From: Tersicoccus sp. Bi-70 | Lineage (GTDB): Bacteria > Actinomycetota > Actinomycetes > Actinomycetales > Micrococcaceae | DNA length: 64,000 nt | Direction of reading: 5' to 3' | Assembly (NCBI RefSeq): GCF_001968825.1 | Contig: NZ_MIEU01000014.1 | Span: 62,001 to 126,000 of the forward strand | Shown: piece after piece, positions 1 to 8,939 of the stretch | How positions within the stretch are numbered: position 1 is the stretch's first letter | Layout: every line of letters starts with the position of its first letter | Notes under the pieces: model-generated | Databases searched by the model: none | What the model was told of the DNA's origin: nothing | The model's input: the letters and a program-made list of their open reading frames with translations, nothing else | Position numbers and translations under genes: made by a program

Positions 1-639
1 CGCGCCGTGCGCCTGGCCGGTGCCACCCCGGTGTCCCTGTTCCACGCCGACGCGGACCTGCAGGGGGTCGACGCCGTGGTGCTGCCCGGCGGCTTCTCCT
101 ACGGCGACTACCTGCGCGCCGGCGCCATCGCCCGGTTCGCGCCGCTGATGGAACGCCTCGTCGACGCCGCGAGCGGCTCCGGCTCCTCCGCCGGCGGCCC
201 GCTGCCGGTGCTCGGCATCTGCAACGGTTTCCAGATGCTCACCGAGGCGCACCTGCTGCCCGGGTCGATGATCAAGAACGACCACCTGCACTTCGTCTGC
301 CGCGACCAGGCCCTGCGCGTCGAGAACACCGACACCGCCTGGACCGGTGCCTTCGAACGCGGCCAGCGCATCGTCGTGCCCCTGAAGAACCAGGACGGCC
401 AGTACGTCGCCGACGACGCCACCGTCGAGATGCTCGAGGGCGAGGGGCGGGTCGTGTTCCGCTACCTCGACGTCAACCCCAACGGCTCGCGCCGCGACAT
501 CGCCGGCATCACCAACGCCGCCGGCAACGTCGTCGGACTCATGCCCCACCCCGAGCACGCCGTGGAGGACGGGTACGGCCCGTCCCTGGACGGGCTCGGC
601 CTGTTCACCTCCGTGCTCACCACGCTCGTCCACGCCTGA
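1..639 (+). CDS. purQ: Phosphoribosylformylglycinamidine synthase subunit PurQ, 5' end missing
   Basis: Glutaminase subunit of FGAM synthase, the fourth step of purine synthesis. It releases ammonia from glutamine for PurL. The reading frame is open from the first base of the window, so the true start lies outside. The first GTG (position 7) is internal, because the residues before it continue the family sequence. The class I amidotransferase signature is visible: nucleophile Cys in GICNGFQM (codon near 220) and the His/Glu pair in MPHPEH near the C-terminus. The stop codon overlaps a GAGGAG ribosome site that serves purL 17 bases downstream, so the two genes form one operon. The product is a soluble cytoplasmic protein. 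Only the first 15-20 residues should be missing. Confidence 0.95.
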   Translation, partial: RAVRLAGATPVSLFHADADLQGVDAVVLPGGFSYGDYLRAGAIARFAPLMERLVDAASGSGSSAGGPLPVLGICNGFQMLTEAHLLPGSMIKNDHLHFVCRDQALRVENTDTAWTGAFERGQRIVVPLKNQDGQYVADDATVEMLEGEGRVVFRYLDVNPNGSRRDIAGITNAAGNVVGLMPHPEHAVEDGYGPSLDGLGLFTSVLTTLVHA

Positions 640-656
640 GGAGAACCCGCTCCCCC

Positions 657-3047
657 ATGTCCGAAGACACTGCCGAGAACGTCACCGAGACCATCGCCGC
701 GGCGCCCGAGACCAGCGCGCCGGACACGTCCCGCGCCTTCAACCTGGACACCGTCGAGCACGCCGCCACCACCCCGGACACCGAGCTGCCCTGGGCCGAG
801 CTGGGCCTGAAGGAGGACGAGTTCGCGCGCATCGGGCAGATCCTCGGCCGCCGGCCCACCGCCGCCGAGCTGGCCATGTACTCGGTGATGTGGTCCGAGC
901 ACTGCTCCTACAAGTCCTCCAAGATCCACCTGCGCCAGTTCGGCGACAAGGTCACCGACGCCATGAAGGAGCACCTGCTCGTCGGCATCGGCGAGAACGC
1001 CGGCGTCGTCGACATCGGGGACGGCTGGGCGGTGACCTTCAAGGTCGAGTCGCACAACCACCCGTCGTTCGTCGAGCCCTACCAGGGCGCCGCGACCGGC
1101 GTCGGCGGGATCGTCCGCGACATCATCTCGATGGGTGCCCGCCCGGTCGCCGTGATGGACCCGCTGCGCTTCGGCGCCATCGACCACCCGGACACCGCCC
1201 GGCTGGTGCACGGCATCGTCGCCGGCATCGGCGGGTACGGCAACTCCCTCGGCCTGCCCAACATCGGCGGCGAGCTCGTGTTCGACCCGGTCTACCAGGG
1301 CAACCCGCTGGTCAACGCCCTCGCGGTCGGCGTGCTGCGGCACGAGGACATCCGCCTGGCCAACGCCTCGGGCAAGGGAAACAAAGTCGTCCTCTTCGGG
1401 GCACGGACGGGAGGCGACGGCATCGGCGGCGCCTCCGTGCTCGCCTCCGAGTCCTTCGAGGGCTCCGGCAAGCCGGCCAAGCGGCCCGCGGTGCAGGTCG
1501 GCGACCCGTTCGCCGAGAAGGTGCTCATCGAGTGCTGCCTCGAGCTGTTCGCCGGCGGCGTCGTCGAGGGCATCCAGGACCTCGGCGCGGCCGGGATCTC
1601 CTGCGCCACCAGCGAGCTGGCGTCCAACGGCGACGGCGGCATGCACGTCGAGCTGACCGACGTGCTGCTGCGCGACCCGTCCCTGACGCCCGGCGAGATC
1701 CTCATGAGCGAGTCGCAGGAACGCATGATGGCGGTCGTCGCGCCCGAGAACGTCGCCGCGTTCGAGGCGATCATGGGCCGCTGGGCCGTCGAGTACTCCT
1801 GGCTCGGCGAGGTGACCGACACCGGCCGGCTCGTGATCGAGTGGGACGGCGAGGTGATCGTCGACGTCGACCCGCGCACCGTCGCGCACGAGGGGCCCGT
1901 CTACGACCGGCCGCAGGCCCGTCCGGACTGGCAGGACGCGACCCAGGCCGACCGGTTCGCCGGCTCAGCCGCGGACACCGACCGGCCCACCGGTGCCGCG
2001 CTGGGTGACGCCGTCGTCGCGCTGATGTCCTCCCCGAACCTGTGCTCGCCCGACTGGGTCACCGACCAGTTCGACCGGTACGTGCAGGGCAACACGGCGC
2101 TGGCGATGCCCGACGACGCCGGCGTGGTCCGCGTCGACGAGGGCACCGGCCTCGGCGTCGCCATCGCGACCGACGCCAATGGCCGCTACGCGTACCTCGA
2201 CCCGTACGAGGGGGCGCGGCTGGCGCTGGCCGAGTCGTACCGCAACGTCGCCACCACCGGTGCGAGGCCGCTCGCGGTCACCGACTGCCTGAACTTCGGC
2301 TCGCCCGAGGACCCCGCCGTCATGTGGCAGTTCGTCCAGACCGTCACGGGCCTCTCCGACGCGTGCCGCGACCTCGGTGTGCCCGTGACCGGCGGCAACG
2401 TCTCCCTCTACAACCAGACCGGCGGCGTGCCGATCCACCCGACGCCCGTCGTCGGCGTCCTCGGCGTGTTCGACGACGTCGCCCGGCGCACCCCGTCCGG
2501 CTGGCGCGAGGACGGGCAGGCGATCTACCTGCTCGGCTCGACCCGCGACGAGCTCGACGGCTCGGCCTGGGCGGGTCTGCGCGGCCACCTCGGCGGCCGT
2601 CCCCCGGCCGTGGACCTGGCCACGGAGAAGACCCTCGGCGAGATCCTCATCAACGCCTCCCGCGACGGCATGGTCGACGCGGCGCACGACCTGTCCACCG
2701 GCGGGCTCGCGGCGGCGCTGTCCGAGTCGTGCCTGCGGTACGACGTCGGGGCGCGGATCGGGCTGGACGAGGCGGCCGAGCGCGACGGGGTCGACGTCTT
2801 CACCCTGCTGTTCTCGGAGTCGCAGGGCCGGGCGCTCGTCGCCGTCCCGCGGTCCGAGGAGGTGCGGTTCACCGACATGTGCACGGCCCGGGGTTACCCG
2901 GCGATCCGGATCGGCGTCGTCGACGCGGTCGGCGCCGGCACGGACGACGCCCCGGCGCCCGCGCTGGACGTGCAGGGCCACTTCGCCCTGCCGCTGGCGC
3001 AGTTGCGGGAGGCGTGGTCCGCCACGCTCCCGTCGCACTTCGCCTGA
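657..3047 (+). CDS. purL: Phosphoribosylformylglycinamidine synthase subunit PurL (small type)
   Basis: ATP-dependent synthetase subunit that converts FGAR to FGAM using ammonia supplied by PurQ, with PurS as the usual third partner (not in the window). It has 796 residues, which fits the separate-subunit PurL type rather than the 1,200-1,300-residue fused form. The catalytic [10 protein letters not shown] segment is at about residues 80-89, and the two AIR-synthase-like halves follow in tandem. The first ~40 residues (Thr/Ala/Glu-rich) are a low-complexity extension typical of actinobacterial PurL. The start is ATG at 657, preceded by GAGGAGA. A palindromic repeat element follows the stop within about 20 bases. 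Confidence 0.96.
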   Translation: MSEDTAENVTETIAAAPETSAPDTSRAFNLDTVEHAATTPDTELPWAELGLKEDEFARIGQILGRRPTAAELAMYSVMWSEHCSYKSSKIHLRQFGDKVTDAMKEHLLVGIGENAGVVDIGDGWAVTFKVESHNHPSFVEPYQGAATGVGGIVRDIISMGARPVAVMDPLRFGAIDHPDTARLVHGIVAGIGGYGNSLGLPNIGGELVFDPVYQGNPLVNALAVGVLRHEDIRLANASGKGNKVVLFGARTGGDGIGGASVLASESFEGSGKPAKRPAVQVGDPFAEKVLIECCLELFAGGVVEGIQDLGAAGISCATSELASNGDGGMHVELTDVLLRDPSLTPGEILMSESQERMMAVVAPENVAAFEAIMGRWAVEYSWLGEVTDTGRLVIEWDGEVIVDVDPRTVAHEGPVYDRPQARPDWQDATQADRFAGSAADTDRPTGAALGDAVVALMSSPNLCSPDWVTDQFDRYVQGNTALAMPDDAGVVRVDEGTGLGVAIATDANGRYAYLDPYEGARLALAESYRNVATTGARPLAVTDCLNFGSPEDPAVMWQFVQTVTGLSDACRDLGVPVTGGNVSLYNQTGGVPIHPTPVVGVLGVFDDVARRTPSGWREDGQAIYLLGSTRDELDGSAWAGLRGHLGGRPPAVDLATEKTLGEILINASRDGMVDAAHDLSTGGLAAALSESCLRYDVGARIGLDEAAERDGVDVFTLLFSESQGRALVAVPRSEEVRFTDMCTARGYPAIRIGVVDAVGAGTDDAPAPALDVQGHFALPLAQLREAWSATLPSHFA

Positions 3048-3067
3048 GCCCGTCCCCTTCCCCTTCC

Positions 3068-3139
3068 GCCAGCTCGTCAATAGATGTTCCATCCGGGCCT
3101 GAATCCGGGCCTCGGTGAGCATCTGTTGACGAGCTGACG
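3068..3139. repeat. Palindromic intergenic repeat, copy 1
   Basis: First of four well-conserved copies of a 72-73 bp element. The left arm reads CGCCAGCTCGTCAATAGATG and the right arm is nearly its reverse complement, with a short GC-rich core that can form an inner hairpin. Dyad symmetry extends outward here (CCCTTCC on the left, GGAAGGG on the right). It starts 20 bases after the purL stop and ends 22 bases before the DinB gene start, so it could end transcription or stabilise the purL mRNA 3' end. It contains no coding capacity. Confidence 0.9.
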
Positions 3140-3161
3140 TGGAAGGGCGAAGGATCGAACG

Positions 3162-3668
3162 ATGGATGCACGCGATGTCTACCGCACACTCTTCGACGCG
3201 ATCGCCGAGTCGGTCGAGCGCACCGTGGGCGGCCTGAGCGCCGACCAGCTCAATGCGCGGCCGTTCGACGAGGCGAACTCGATCTCCTGGCTCGTCTGGC
3301 ACCTGACCCGGGTCCAGGACGACCACCTGGCGGATGCCTTCGACCACCGGCAGGTGTGGCCCCAGCGATGGAGCGCGGAGCTGGCCCTCGGGCTGCCGGA
3401 GGGCGACACCGGGTACGGGCACTCGTCCGAGCAGGTCGCCCAGGTGCAGGTGACCTCGGCGGACCTTCTCATCGGCTACCACCGGGACGTCCACCAGCAG
3501 ACCCTCGTCGACCTGGAGAGCCTCACTGCGGACTCCCTCGACGAGGTGATCGACGAGCGGTGGGATCCGCCCGTCACCCGCGGGGTGCGGCTCGCCAGCG
3601 TCGTCGGCGACTGCTACCAGCACCTCGGTCAGGCCGGCTACGTCCGGGGCCTCCTGCCCCACCTCTGA
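3162..3668 (+). CDS. DinB-fold / DUF664-type enzyme
   Basis: A 168-residue protein of the DinB four-helix-bundle superfamily, which includes mycothiol- and bacillithiol-dependent metalloenzymes. The metal-binding histidine pattern is visible: WLVWHLTRVQDDH near residue 47 and a second site in GDCYQHLGQAGYV near residue 150. The motif WHLTR, with a long helix before it, is typical of the actinobacterial DUF664 subgroup, where mycothiol S-transferase activity is known for some members. The actual substrate cannot be told from sequence. It is a single gene lying between two copies of the palindromic repeat, with no shared operon. There is no signal peptide. Confidence 0.8.
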   Translation: MDARDVYRTLFDAIAESVERTVGGLSADQLNARPFDEANSISWLVWHLTRVQDDHLADAFDHRQVWPQRWSAELALGLPEGDTGYGHSSEQVAQVQVTSADLLIGYHRDVHQQTLVDLESLTADSLDEVIDERWDPPVTRGVRLASVVGDCYQHLGQAGYVRGLLPHL

Positions 3669-3690
3669 GCCACCCCCTCTCTTTTCCTCT

Positions 3691-3762
3691 CGCCAGCTCG
3701 TCAATAGATGTCTCATCCGGCCCCAGACAGGGCTCCGGTGAGCATCTTTTGACGAGCTGGCG
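3691..3762. repeat. Palindromic intergenic repeat, copy 2
   Basis: Same orientation as copy 1. The left arm CGCCAGCTCGTCAATAGATG is intact. The right arm ends GACGAGCTGGCG. The inner core GCCC-N6-GGGC forms its own small hairpin. It sits between the convergent DinB and AbiEi-like genes, 22 bases after one stop and 5 bases from the other, a position consistent with a bidirectional terminator. Confidence 0.9.
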
Positions 3763-3767
3763 ACGGG

Positions 3768-4697
3768 TCAGGGGCGCCAGCCGTGGGCGATCAACGCCCG
3801 ACGCACGACGGCGACGGCCGAGCGCCCGCCGCCGAGGAGGTCGGTGCGGCTGATGCGCACCTCGATCCATCCGGCATCCGCCGCACGACGGGCGCGCCGG
3901 ATGTCCCGATCGATCTGCAGCGGGTCGGCGTGATGGGCACCCTCGTACTCGACGGCCACGCGGTACCGGACCGACGACAAGTCAGGCTCGTGCAAGCGGC
4001 TTCCGTTCTCATCGTGAATGGGCACGTTCACCTCGAACGGTGGAAGGCCCGCACCCGCGAGCGCCAGCCGCAACCGGGTCTCCTGCGGAGAGTCGGCACC
4101 GACGCGGACGGCCTGCAGCGCCGTCCGGGCGAGGACGACACCCTTCCGACGCGGGTGGGCGTGCAACAGGTCCTGGAGATCGGCGACACTGGCCAGCGGA
4201 TCGGACCGGTCATCCAGCCCGGACCGCGGTATCCGGACGAGATGATCCCCGAGCACCACCAGTCCGACGAAACCTGCCTCCGGCGCGAGGTCCAACCAGG
4301 TGCGCGCCGGCGTCGTCACCCGCACGCCGCCGTCGAGAACCACCTCGTCCGCCAGCAATCGGGACTGGTGCGCCGCCACCCCCGGCCGCCGGACGCGGAC
4401 ACTGCGCTCCGGGACCGTCAGATGGATGACGTCGGATTCGACGGGCGGCCAGCCACTCGGGAATCCCCACCAGCGAGCCGCGGTGACGTGGGACAGCGCT
4501 GCCCGCGGGTGCGTCCGCGCCATCACCGCCGCGAGCTCCACGGCGTCGAGCCCGGCGCCGGCGACTGATCGAAGTCCCCGCCCGTGCCGTTCATAGACGA
4601 TGCCGCGCAGCTGTCCGCTGCTCAGTCCGGCGGCTCTTCCCTCGGTGACGCAGAAGCCTCGGGGCAGCTGTTCGGGCGGATGATGGCGCACTCCCAT
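3768..4697 (-). CDS. AbiEi-like antitoxin-domain protein with DUF559/Vsr-type nuclease-fold C-terminus
   Basis: A 309-residue protein of a large actinobacterial family usually annotated as AbiEi-domain or DUF559 proteins. The N-terminal part (about 20-150) has the winged-helix-like stretch with LSSGQLRGIVYERHGRGL, followed by ALSHVTAARWWG. The C-terminal part (about 205-305) carries LHEPDLSS and VAVEYEGAHH, which match the PD-(D/E)XK-like core of very-short-patch-repair-type proteins. No cognate AbiEii toxin gene is adjacent, so it is an orphan. Palindromic repeats in opposite orientation lie just outside both ends (3691-3762 and 4752-4824). Function is unproven. The family is often implicated in defence or regulation. 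Confidence 0.7.
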   Translation of the reverse strand: MGVRHHPPEQLPRGFCVTEGRAAGLSSGQLRGIVYERHGRGLRSVAGAGLDAVELAAVMARTHPRAALSHVTAARWWGFPSGWPPVESDVIHLTVPERSVRVRRPGVAAHQSRLLADEVVLDGGVRVTTPARTWLDLAPEAGFVGLVVLGDHLVRIPRSGLDDRSDPLASVADLQDLLHAHPRRKGVVLARTALQAVRVGADSPQETRLRLALAGAGLPPFEVNVPIHDENGSRLHEPDLSSVRYRVAVEYEGAHHADPLQIDRDIRRARRAADAGWIEVRISRTDLLGGGRSAVAVVRRALIAHGWRP

Positions 4698-4751
4698 GCC
4701 GGCATCGTGCCCGACCAGCGCTCCATCCGCGTCCAGTTGTCCACAGACGCA

Positions 4752-4824
4752 CGCCAGCTCGTCAATTGATGCTCACCGACGCCCGGTTTCGGGGCCTGAT
4801 GGAACATCTATTGACGAGCTGGCG
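4752..4824. repeat. Palindromic intergenic repeat, copy 3 (inverted orientation)
   Basis: Opposite orientation to copies 1 and 2, judged by the asymmetric inner part (GCTCACC on the left, GATGGAA on the right). The terminal arms are 19/20 complementary, the best of all copies. It lies upstream of the AbiEi-like gene and 18 bases downstream of the amylase stop. Confidence 0.9.
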
Positions 4825-4841
4825 TGTGAGTCCGGGATGGG

Positions 4842-7340
4842 TCAGTTGTTGGAGATGATGTGGGTGGCGTGGTCGTACGTGAACGTCACCGACCGGGTCG
4901 CGGCCACGTGCAGCGCGATGTTGCCGCCGTTGGGGGCGCCCCCGTCACCGTAGTTCTCGTCCCACTTCTTGTTCAGCGCCGCCTTGTACTCGTAGTCGCC
5001 GGCCGGCAGCGTGACGGTCAGCTTCCACAGGCCCGTCGCCGGGTCCTTGGTCATCTGCGCCTGGTCGCACGCCGGATCCCAGTCCCCCGCGCAGCCGATC
5101 TCCGAGTCGAGAGACCCGGCGACGGCGACGTTCGTCGGCTCCGGCGTCTGCACCGGCCCGGTCGGCGCCGGCGTCACCGGCGTCGGGACGGTGCCCGCCG
5201 CCGGGGCGCTCGTCGACACGTGCCGCGCGTTGTCCAGCACCAGGGCCCGGTACTCGACCCCGGTGCCCGGCGTCAGGGCGCTGGTGTCGTGGAACACCTG
5301 GTACGGCGCCGTGTCGTCGGTGCCGATGTTCTGCCAGTCCTTGCCCGGGGTCCGCGCCTGGAAGGTCACCTCGTAGAAGGAGGAGCCGGCGACGTCGGCC
5401 CGCACGTTCAGCCGGGTGTGGTCCGCGCCGGCGGTCTCGACGGCGCTGATCTGCGCCGTCGGGGCGACGTGCGACGGGAGGATGCGCCCGTTCGACGCGT
5501 ACACGGTGGCCGAGAGAGCCGGGGCCCCCAGCCGCACGCTGCCGCCGCCGTTGCTGAACGCGAGCTTCGGGCCGGATCCGTAGATGCGGGTGAAGGAGCT
5601 GCGCGGCAGGAACGTGGTGATCGGCGCCGTCTTCGCCGTGGTGCTGTTGTTCAGCACGACGACGTACTCCCGCTGGGTGGCGCGGTCGATCCGGGAGAAC
5701 GCGTAGATGCCCGGGCCGGTGTCGGCGTAGCGGTTCTGGTGGGCACCGTTGCGCAGCGCCGGGTACTGTTTGGTGAGCGCCGACAGCTCCGCGATGGAGC
5801 GGTACAGCGGGTGCGTGGTGACGTAGTTGTCCTTCGCGTGCGTGGCCGTCGTGCCGATCAGGTCGTCCGTGAGGTACTCAGGCACCTTCGAGGCGAACAT
5901 CGTCTGCCGCGCGGACTGGTCGCCGCCGGGGCCGGTGAAGCCCTGCTCGTCGCCGTAGTAGACCACCGGGTTGCCGCGCGAGAAGTACATCAGCTCGTGC
6001 GCCAGCCGGTCCTTCGCCAGCCACACGCCGTCGCCGGCGCCGGCGTTGTCCGCCTGGATGAAGGAACCGATGCGACCCATGTCGTGGTTCCCGAGGAACG
6101 TGGGCAGCTGGTAGACGTTCGAGTCCGCGTCCGTGTACCAGTCGTCACCGGCGAAGAACGTCTGCAGGTCCGCCGCCGAGGTGCCTTTCGAGGCGTAGTT
6201 GCGCGCGGCGTCCTGGAACGGGAAGTCCAGCACCGACTGCATCTTGTTGGTGGTCGTGTAGCGGCTGGTGAAGTCGCGGGAGGTGTCGAAGACCTCGCCG
6301 AACATGAAGAACTGGCTCTTGCCGGCCTCGTGCGCGAACTGCAGCACCTTCGGCCCGAACGTCTGCCAGAACTCGTCGTTGACGTGCTTCATCGTGTCGA
6401 TGCGGAAGCCGTCGACGCCGAAGTCCTTGATCCACGTCTCGTAGATGTCCATCATCCCGTTGACGACCTGCGGCTTCTCCGTGAACAGGTCGTCGAGGCC
6501 GGAGAAGTCGCCGTACGTCGAGTTCTCACCCTGGTAGGTGGTGTCGCCGCGGTTGTGGTAGTTCGTGACGTCGTTCAGCCAGGCCGGCACCTTCAGGTTC
6601 GTCTCCGCCGGGTCCAGGATCGGCCGGTACGGGAACGAGACGGCCGGGTCGAGCGGCGGGAACGTGTTCGTGCCCGCGTAGGCCTTGTCGTCGAACGCGT
6701 TCCCGTTGGCGTCCTTGTACGGGAACAGCGCCTTGGTGATGTACGGCATCCGGGCCTTGGGCTCGTAGCTGATCACGTCGGCCGTGTGGTTGGTGATGAT
6801 GTCGAAGTACACCTTCATGCCCCGCTGGTGGGCGGCGCTGATCAGGCTCTTCAGGTCGGCGTTGGTGCCCAGGTGCGGGTCGATGCGCGTGAAGTCCGTG
6901 ATCCAGTACCCGTGGTAGCCGGCCGAGGGGCCGTCCTCGAGCTGGACCGCCTTGTTCTTGAAGCTCGGGGTCAGCCAGATGGCCGTCGTCCCGAGCCCCT
7001 TGATGTAGTCGACCTTCGACGTCAGACCCTTGAGGTCACCGCCGTTGTAGAAGCCCTTGCTCGTGGGATCGAAGCCGGAGACCAGCCGGTTCGACCCGAG
7101 GCCGCCGGTGTCGTTGGCCGTCGTCCCGTTGGCGAACCGGTCCGCCATCACGAAGTAGAAGTTCTCGTTGGTGACGGGCGCCCGCAGTGAATGGTCGGCG
7201 ACGTCGGACACCGGGGGCGACGGCGGCGCGACCGGTGCGGCCTGGGCGGGGGCGACGGCCCCTCCGATCAGCGCGGTCGTGGTCAGAGCCGTCGTGAGCG
7301 CGGCCGCGAGGGCAGCGCGAGACAGGCGGGGTGGGAGCAC
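4842..7340 (-). CDS. Secreted multidomain GH13 alpha-amylase family enzyme
   Basis: An 832-residue extracellular alpha-glucan hydrolase. A Sec signal peptide covers about residues 1-35 (ending AQAAP). The GH13 barrel spans about 58-520 and keeps the full catalytic set: Asp315 in GFRIDTMKH, Glu349 in FMFGEVFD and Asp420 in FLGNHDMGR. A beta-sandwich module (about 625-720), a Pro/Thr linker and a C-terminal pullulanase-type starch-associated module (about 735-832, with GLWKLTV and GDYEYKAALN) follow. The start is GTG at 7340 with GGAGGT five bases upstream. It probably supplies malto-oligosaccharides to the importer at 57.8-61.1 kb. Exact specificity (amylase, neopullulanase, cyclomaltodextrinase) is open. 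Confidence 0.9.
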   Translation of the reverse strand: MLPPRLSRAALAAALTTALTTTALIGGAVAPAQAAPVAPPSPPVSDVADHSLRAPVTNENFYFVMADRFANGTTANDTGGLGSNRLVSGFDPTSKGFYNGGDLKGLTSKVDYIKGLGTTAIWLTPSFKNKAVQLEDGPSAGYHGYWITDFTRIDPHLGTNADLKSLISAAHQRGMKVYFDIITNHTADVISYEPKARMPYITKALFPYKDANGNAFDDKAYAGTNTFPPLDPAVSFPYRPILDPAETNLKVPAWLNDVTNYHNRGDTTYQGENSTYGDFSGLDDLFTEKPQVVNGMMDIYETWIKDFGVDGFRIDTMKHVNDEFWQTFGPKVLQFAHEAGKSQFFMFGEVFDTSRDFTSRYTTTNKMQSVLDFPFQDAARNYASKGTSAADLQTFFAGDDWYTDADSNVYQLPTFLGNHDMGRIGSFIQADNAGAGDGVWLAKDRLAHELMYFSRGNPVVYYGDEQGFTGPGGDQSARQTMFASKVPEYLTDDLIGTTATHAKDNYVTTHPLYRSIAELSALTKQYPALRNGAHQNRYADTGPGIYAFSRIDRATQREYVVVLNNSTTAKTAPITTFLPRSSFTRIYGSGPKLAFSNGGGSVRLGAPALSATVYASNGRILPSHVAPTAQISAVETAGADHTRLNVRADVAGSSFYEVTFQARTPGKDWQNIGTDDTAPYQVFHDTSALTPGTGVEYRALVLDNARHVSTSAPAAGTVPTPVTPAPTGPVQTPEPTNVAVAGSLDSEIGCAGDWDPACDQAQMTKDPATGLWKLTVTLPAGDYEYKAALNKKWDENYGDGGAPNGGNIALHVAATRSVTFTYDHATHIISNN

Positions 7341-7383
7341 GGGGGACCTCCGTGAGAGTGATGCCTGAGTGATGATGCCCCAG

Positions 7384-7399
7384 CGTGACCTGTATCACA
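7384..7399. promoter_or_regulatory. CRP/GlxR-type operator
   Basis: The site CGTGACCTGTATCACA matches the cAMP-receptor consensus TGTGA-N6-TCACA at every defined base but the first. It lies between the divergent amylase and cardiolipin synthase genes, 45 bases upstream of the amylase start and about 37 bases upstream of the cls -10 box. Similar boxes occur at 47457 and 61200. Confidence 0.65.
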
Positions 7400-7447
7400 G
7401 GCGGTGTCAAACCGTGTCGGTCGCGACGCCGCCGATACACTGCGGCT

Positions 7448-8926
7448 GTGTCTCCGTCGATCGTCAACCTCAACGCTCTGCCGCTGGGATGGGCGATTGC
7501 GGTGGCCGCCCTGGAGTTCCTCATCCGGCTGGCCGTGCTCGGCATCGTCCCCCACAAGCGCCGCCCGTCCGTCGCTCTGGGGTGGCTGCTGGCGATCTAC
7601 CTGATCCCCTTCGTCGGGCTGATCCTCTTCCTCGTCCTCGGCAACGACAAGTTGCCCAAGGCGCGGCGGGAGAAGCAGGTGCAGATGAACCGGTTGATCC
7701 GGCAGAACTCCCCCGCCGCGGCCGTCATCGGCGACGACCACCCGATGCCGGTGTGGGTGCGCTCCGCCGCCGTGCTGAACGACCGGCTCGGCGCCCTGCC
7801 CATGATCGCCGGCAACGACCTGACCCTGCTGGACGGCTACGACACCGCCTACACGGCGATGGCGGAGGACGTCCGCCGGGCGCAGCGGTACGTGCACGTC
7901 GAGTTCTACATCGCCGCGGACGACCCGACCACCGCCCCGCTGCTGGACGCGCTCGACGACGCCGTCGCCCGCGGGGTGCGGGTCCGCTTCCTCCTGGACC
8001 ACCTGGGGTCGGCGGGCTACCCCGGCTACCCGGAACTGGTCCGCCGGCTCGACGCGTCCGGCGTGGAGTGGGCCCGCATGCTGCCGTTCCGGCCGTGGAA
8101 GCTCGAGTACACGCGCCCGGATCTGCGCAACCACCGCAAGATCGTCGTCATCGACGGCGAGGTCGCGTTCACCGGCTCCCAGAACTGCATCGACCGCTCC
8201 TACAACAAGCGGCGGAACCGGCGGCGGGGCCTGCAGTGGGAGGACCTGTGGATCCGGGGCACCGGCCCGGTGGTCGACGCCCTGAACGCCCTCTTCGTGA
8301 CCGACTGGTACTCCGAGACGGAGGAGCTCGTCGTCGACGAGGCCCAGGACGCGCTGCCCGACGAGGCGTCGGGCGGGCTGATGTGCCAGGTGGTGCCGTC
8401 CGGGCCGGGGTTCGAGAACGAGAACAACCTGCGGATGATCAACACGGTGCTCTACCACGCCCTCGACCGGGTGGACATCGTCAGCCCCTACTTCGTACCG
8501 GACGAGTCGTCCCTGTCCGCCGTCACGAGTGCCGCCCAGCGCGGTGTGCGGATCAACCTGTACGTCAGCGAGATCAGCGACCAGTTCTTCGTCTACCACG
8601 CGCAGCGCTCGTACTACGAGGAGCTGCTGGAGGCGGGGGTGCGCATCTACCTGTACCGGTCCCCGACCGTCCTGCACACCAAGGCGATCGTGATCGACGA
8701 CGCCGTCGCCGTCGTCGGCTCCTCCAACATGGACATGCGCTCGTTCGCCCTCAACCTGGAGGTCTCGACGCTTGTCCACGGCCAGGAGTTCGTGACGGCG
8801 CTCGACGACGTCGTCGCCCGCTACCGTGCCAACAGTTCGACGCTCGACCTCGAGGAGTGGCGGAACCGCCCGCTCGGCGTCAAGTTCCTCGACAACGTCT
8901 GCCGGCTCACCAGCGCCCTGATGTGA
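7448..8926 (+). CDS. cls: Cardiolipin synthase (PLD superfamily)
   Basis: Membrane phospholipase-D-type synthase that joins phosphatidyl groups to make cardiolipin. It has 492 residues. Two N-terminal transmembrane helices (about 12-34 and 42-64) are followed by two HKD motifs: His229-Lys231-Asp236 in NHRKIVVID and His410-Lys412-Asp417 in LHTKAIVID, each followed by the usual GS-N segment. I chose the GTG at 7448 because it gives the family N-terminus and lies six bases after a TACACT -10 box, which suggests a leaderless mRNA. An upstream start at 7385 would only add an Arg-rich tail. It is convergent with acs, with 13 bases between the stop codons. Confidence 0.92.
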   Translation: MSPSIVNLNALPLGWAIAVAALEFLIRLAVLGIVPHKRRPSVALGWLLAIYLIPFVGLILFLVLGNDKLPKARREKQVQMNRLIRQNSPAAAVIGDDHPMPVWVRSAAVLNDRLGALPMIAGNDLTLLDGYDTAYTAMAEDVRRAQRYVHVEFYIAADDPTTAPLLDALDDAVARGVRVRFLLDHLGSAGYPGYPELVRRLDASGVEWARMLPFRPWKLEYTRPDLRNHRKIVVIDGEVAFTGSQNCIDRSYNKRRNRRRGLQWEDLWIRGTGPVVDALNALFVTDWYSETEELVVDEAQDALPDEASGGLMCQVVPSGPGFENENNLRMINTVLYHALDRVDIVSPYFVPDESSLSAVTSAAQRGVRINLYVSEISDQFFVYHAQRSYYEELLEAGVRIYLYRSPTVLHTKAIVIDDAVAVVGSSNMDMRSFALNLEVSTLVHGQEFVTALDDVVARYRANSSTLDLEEWRNRPLGVKFLDNVCRLTSALM

Positions 8927-8939
8927 GGCCCGGGCGGGG

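Noticed and set aside
462-1889. A 475-residue leftward open frame antisense to purL
   Set aside because: Composition is Asp/Val/Gly/Ala-rich, the mirror of the purL codons. It has no family pattern or ribosome site.
3068-4824. Repeats at 3068, 3691 and 4752 as a CRISPR array
   Set aside because: They are palindromic, spaced by whole genes, vary in orientation and lack uniform spacers. No cas gene is present.
4860-7190. A 776-residue rightward frame antisense to the amylase
   Set aside because: It is Val/Arg/Gly-rich and repetitive, with no recognisable domain, opposite a clear GH13 enzyme.
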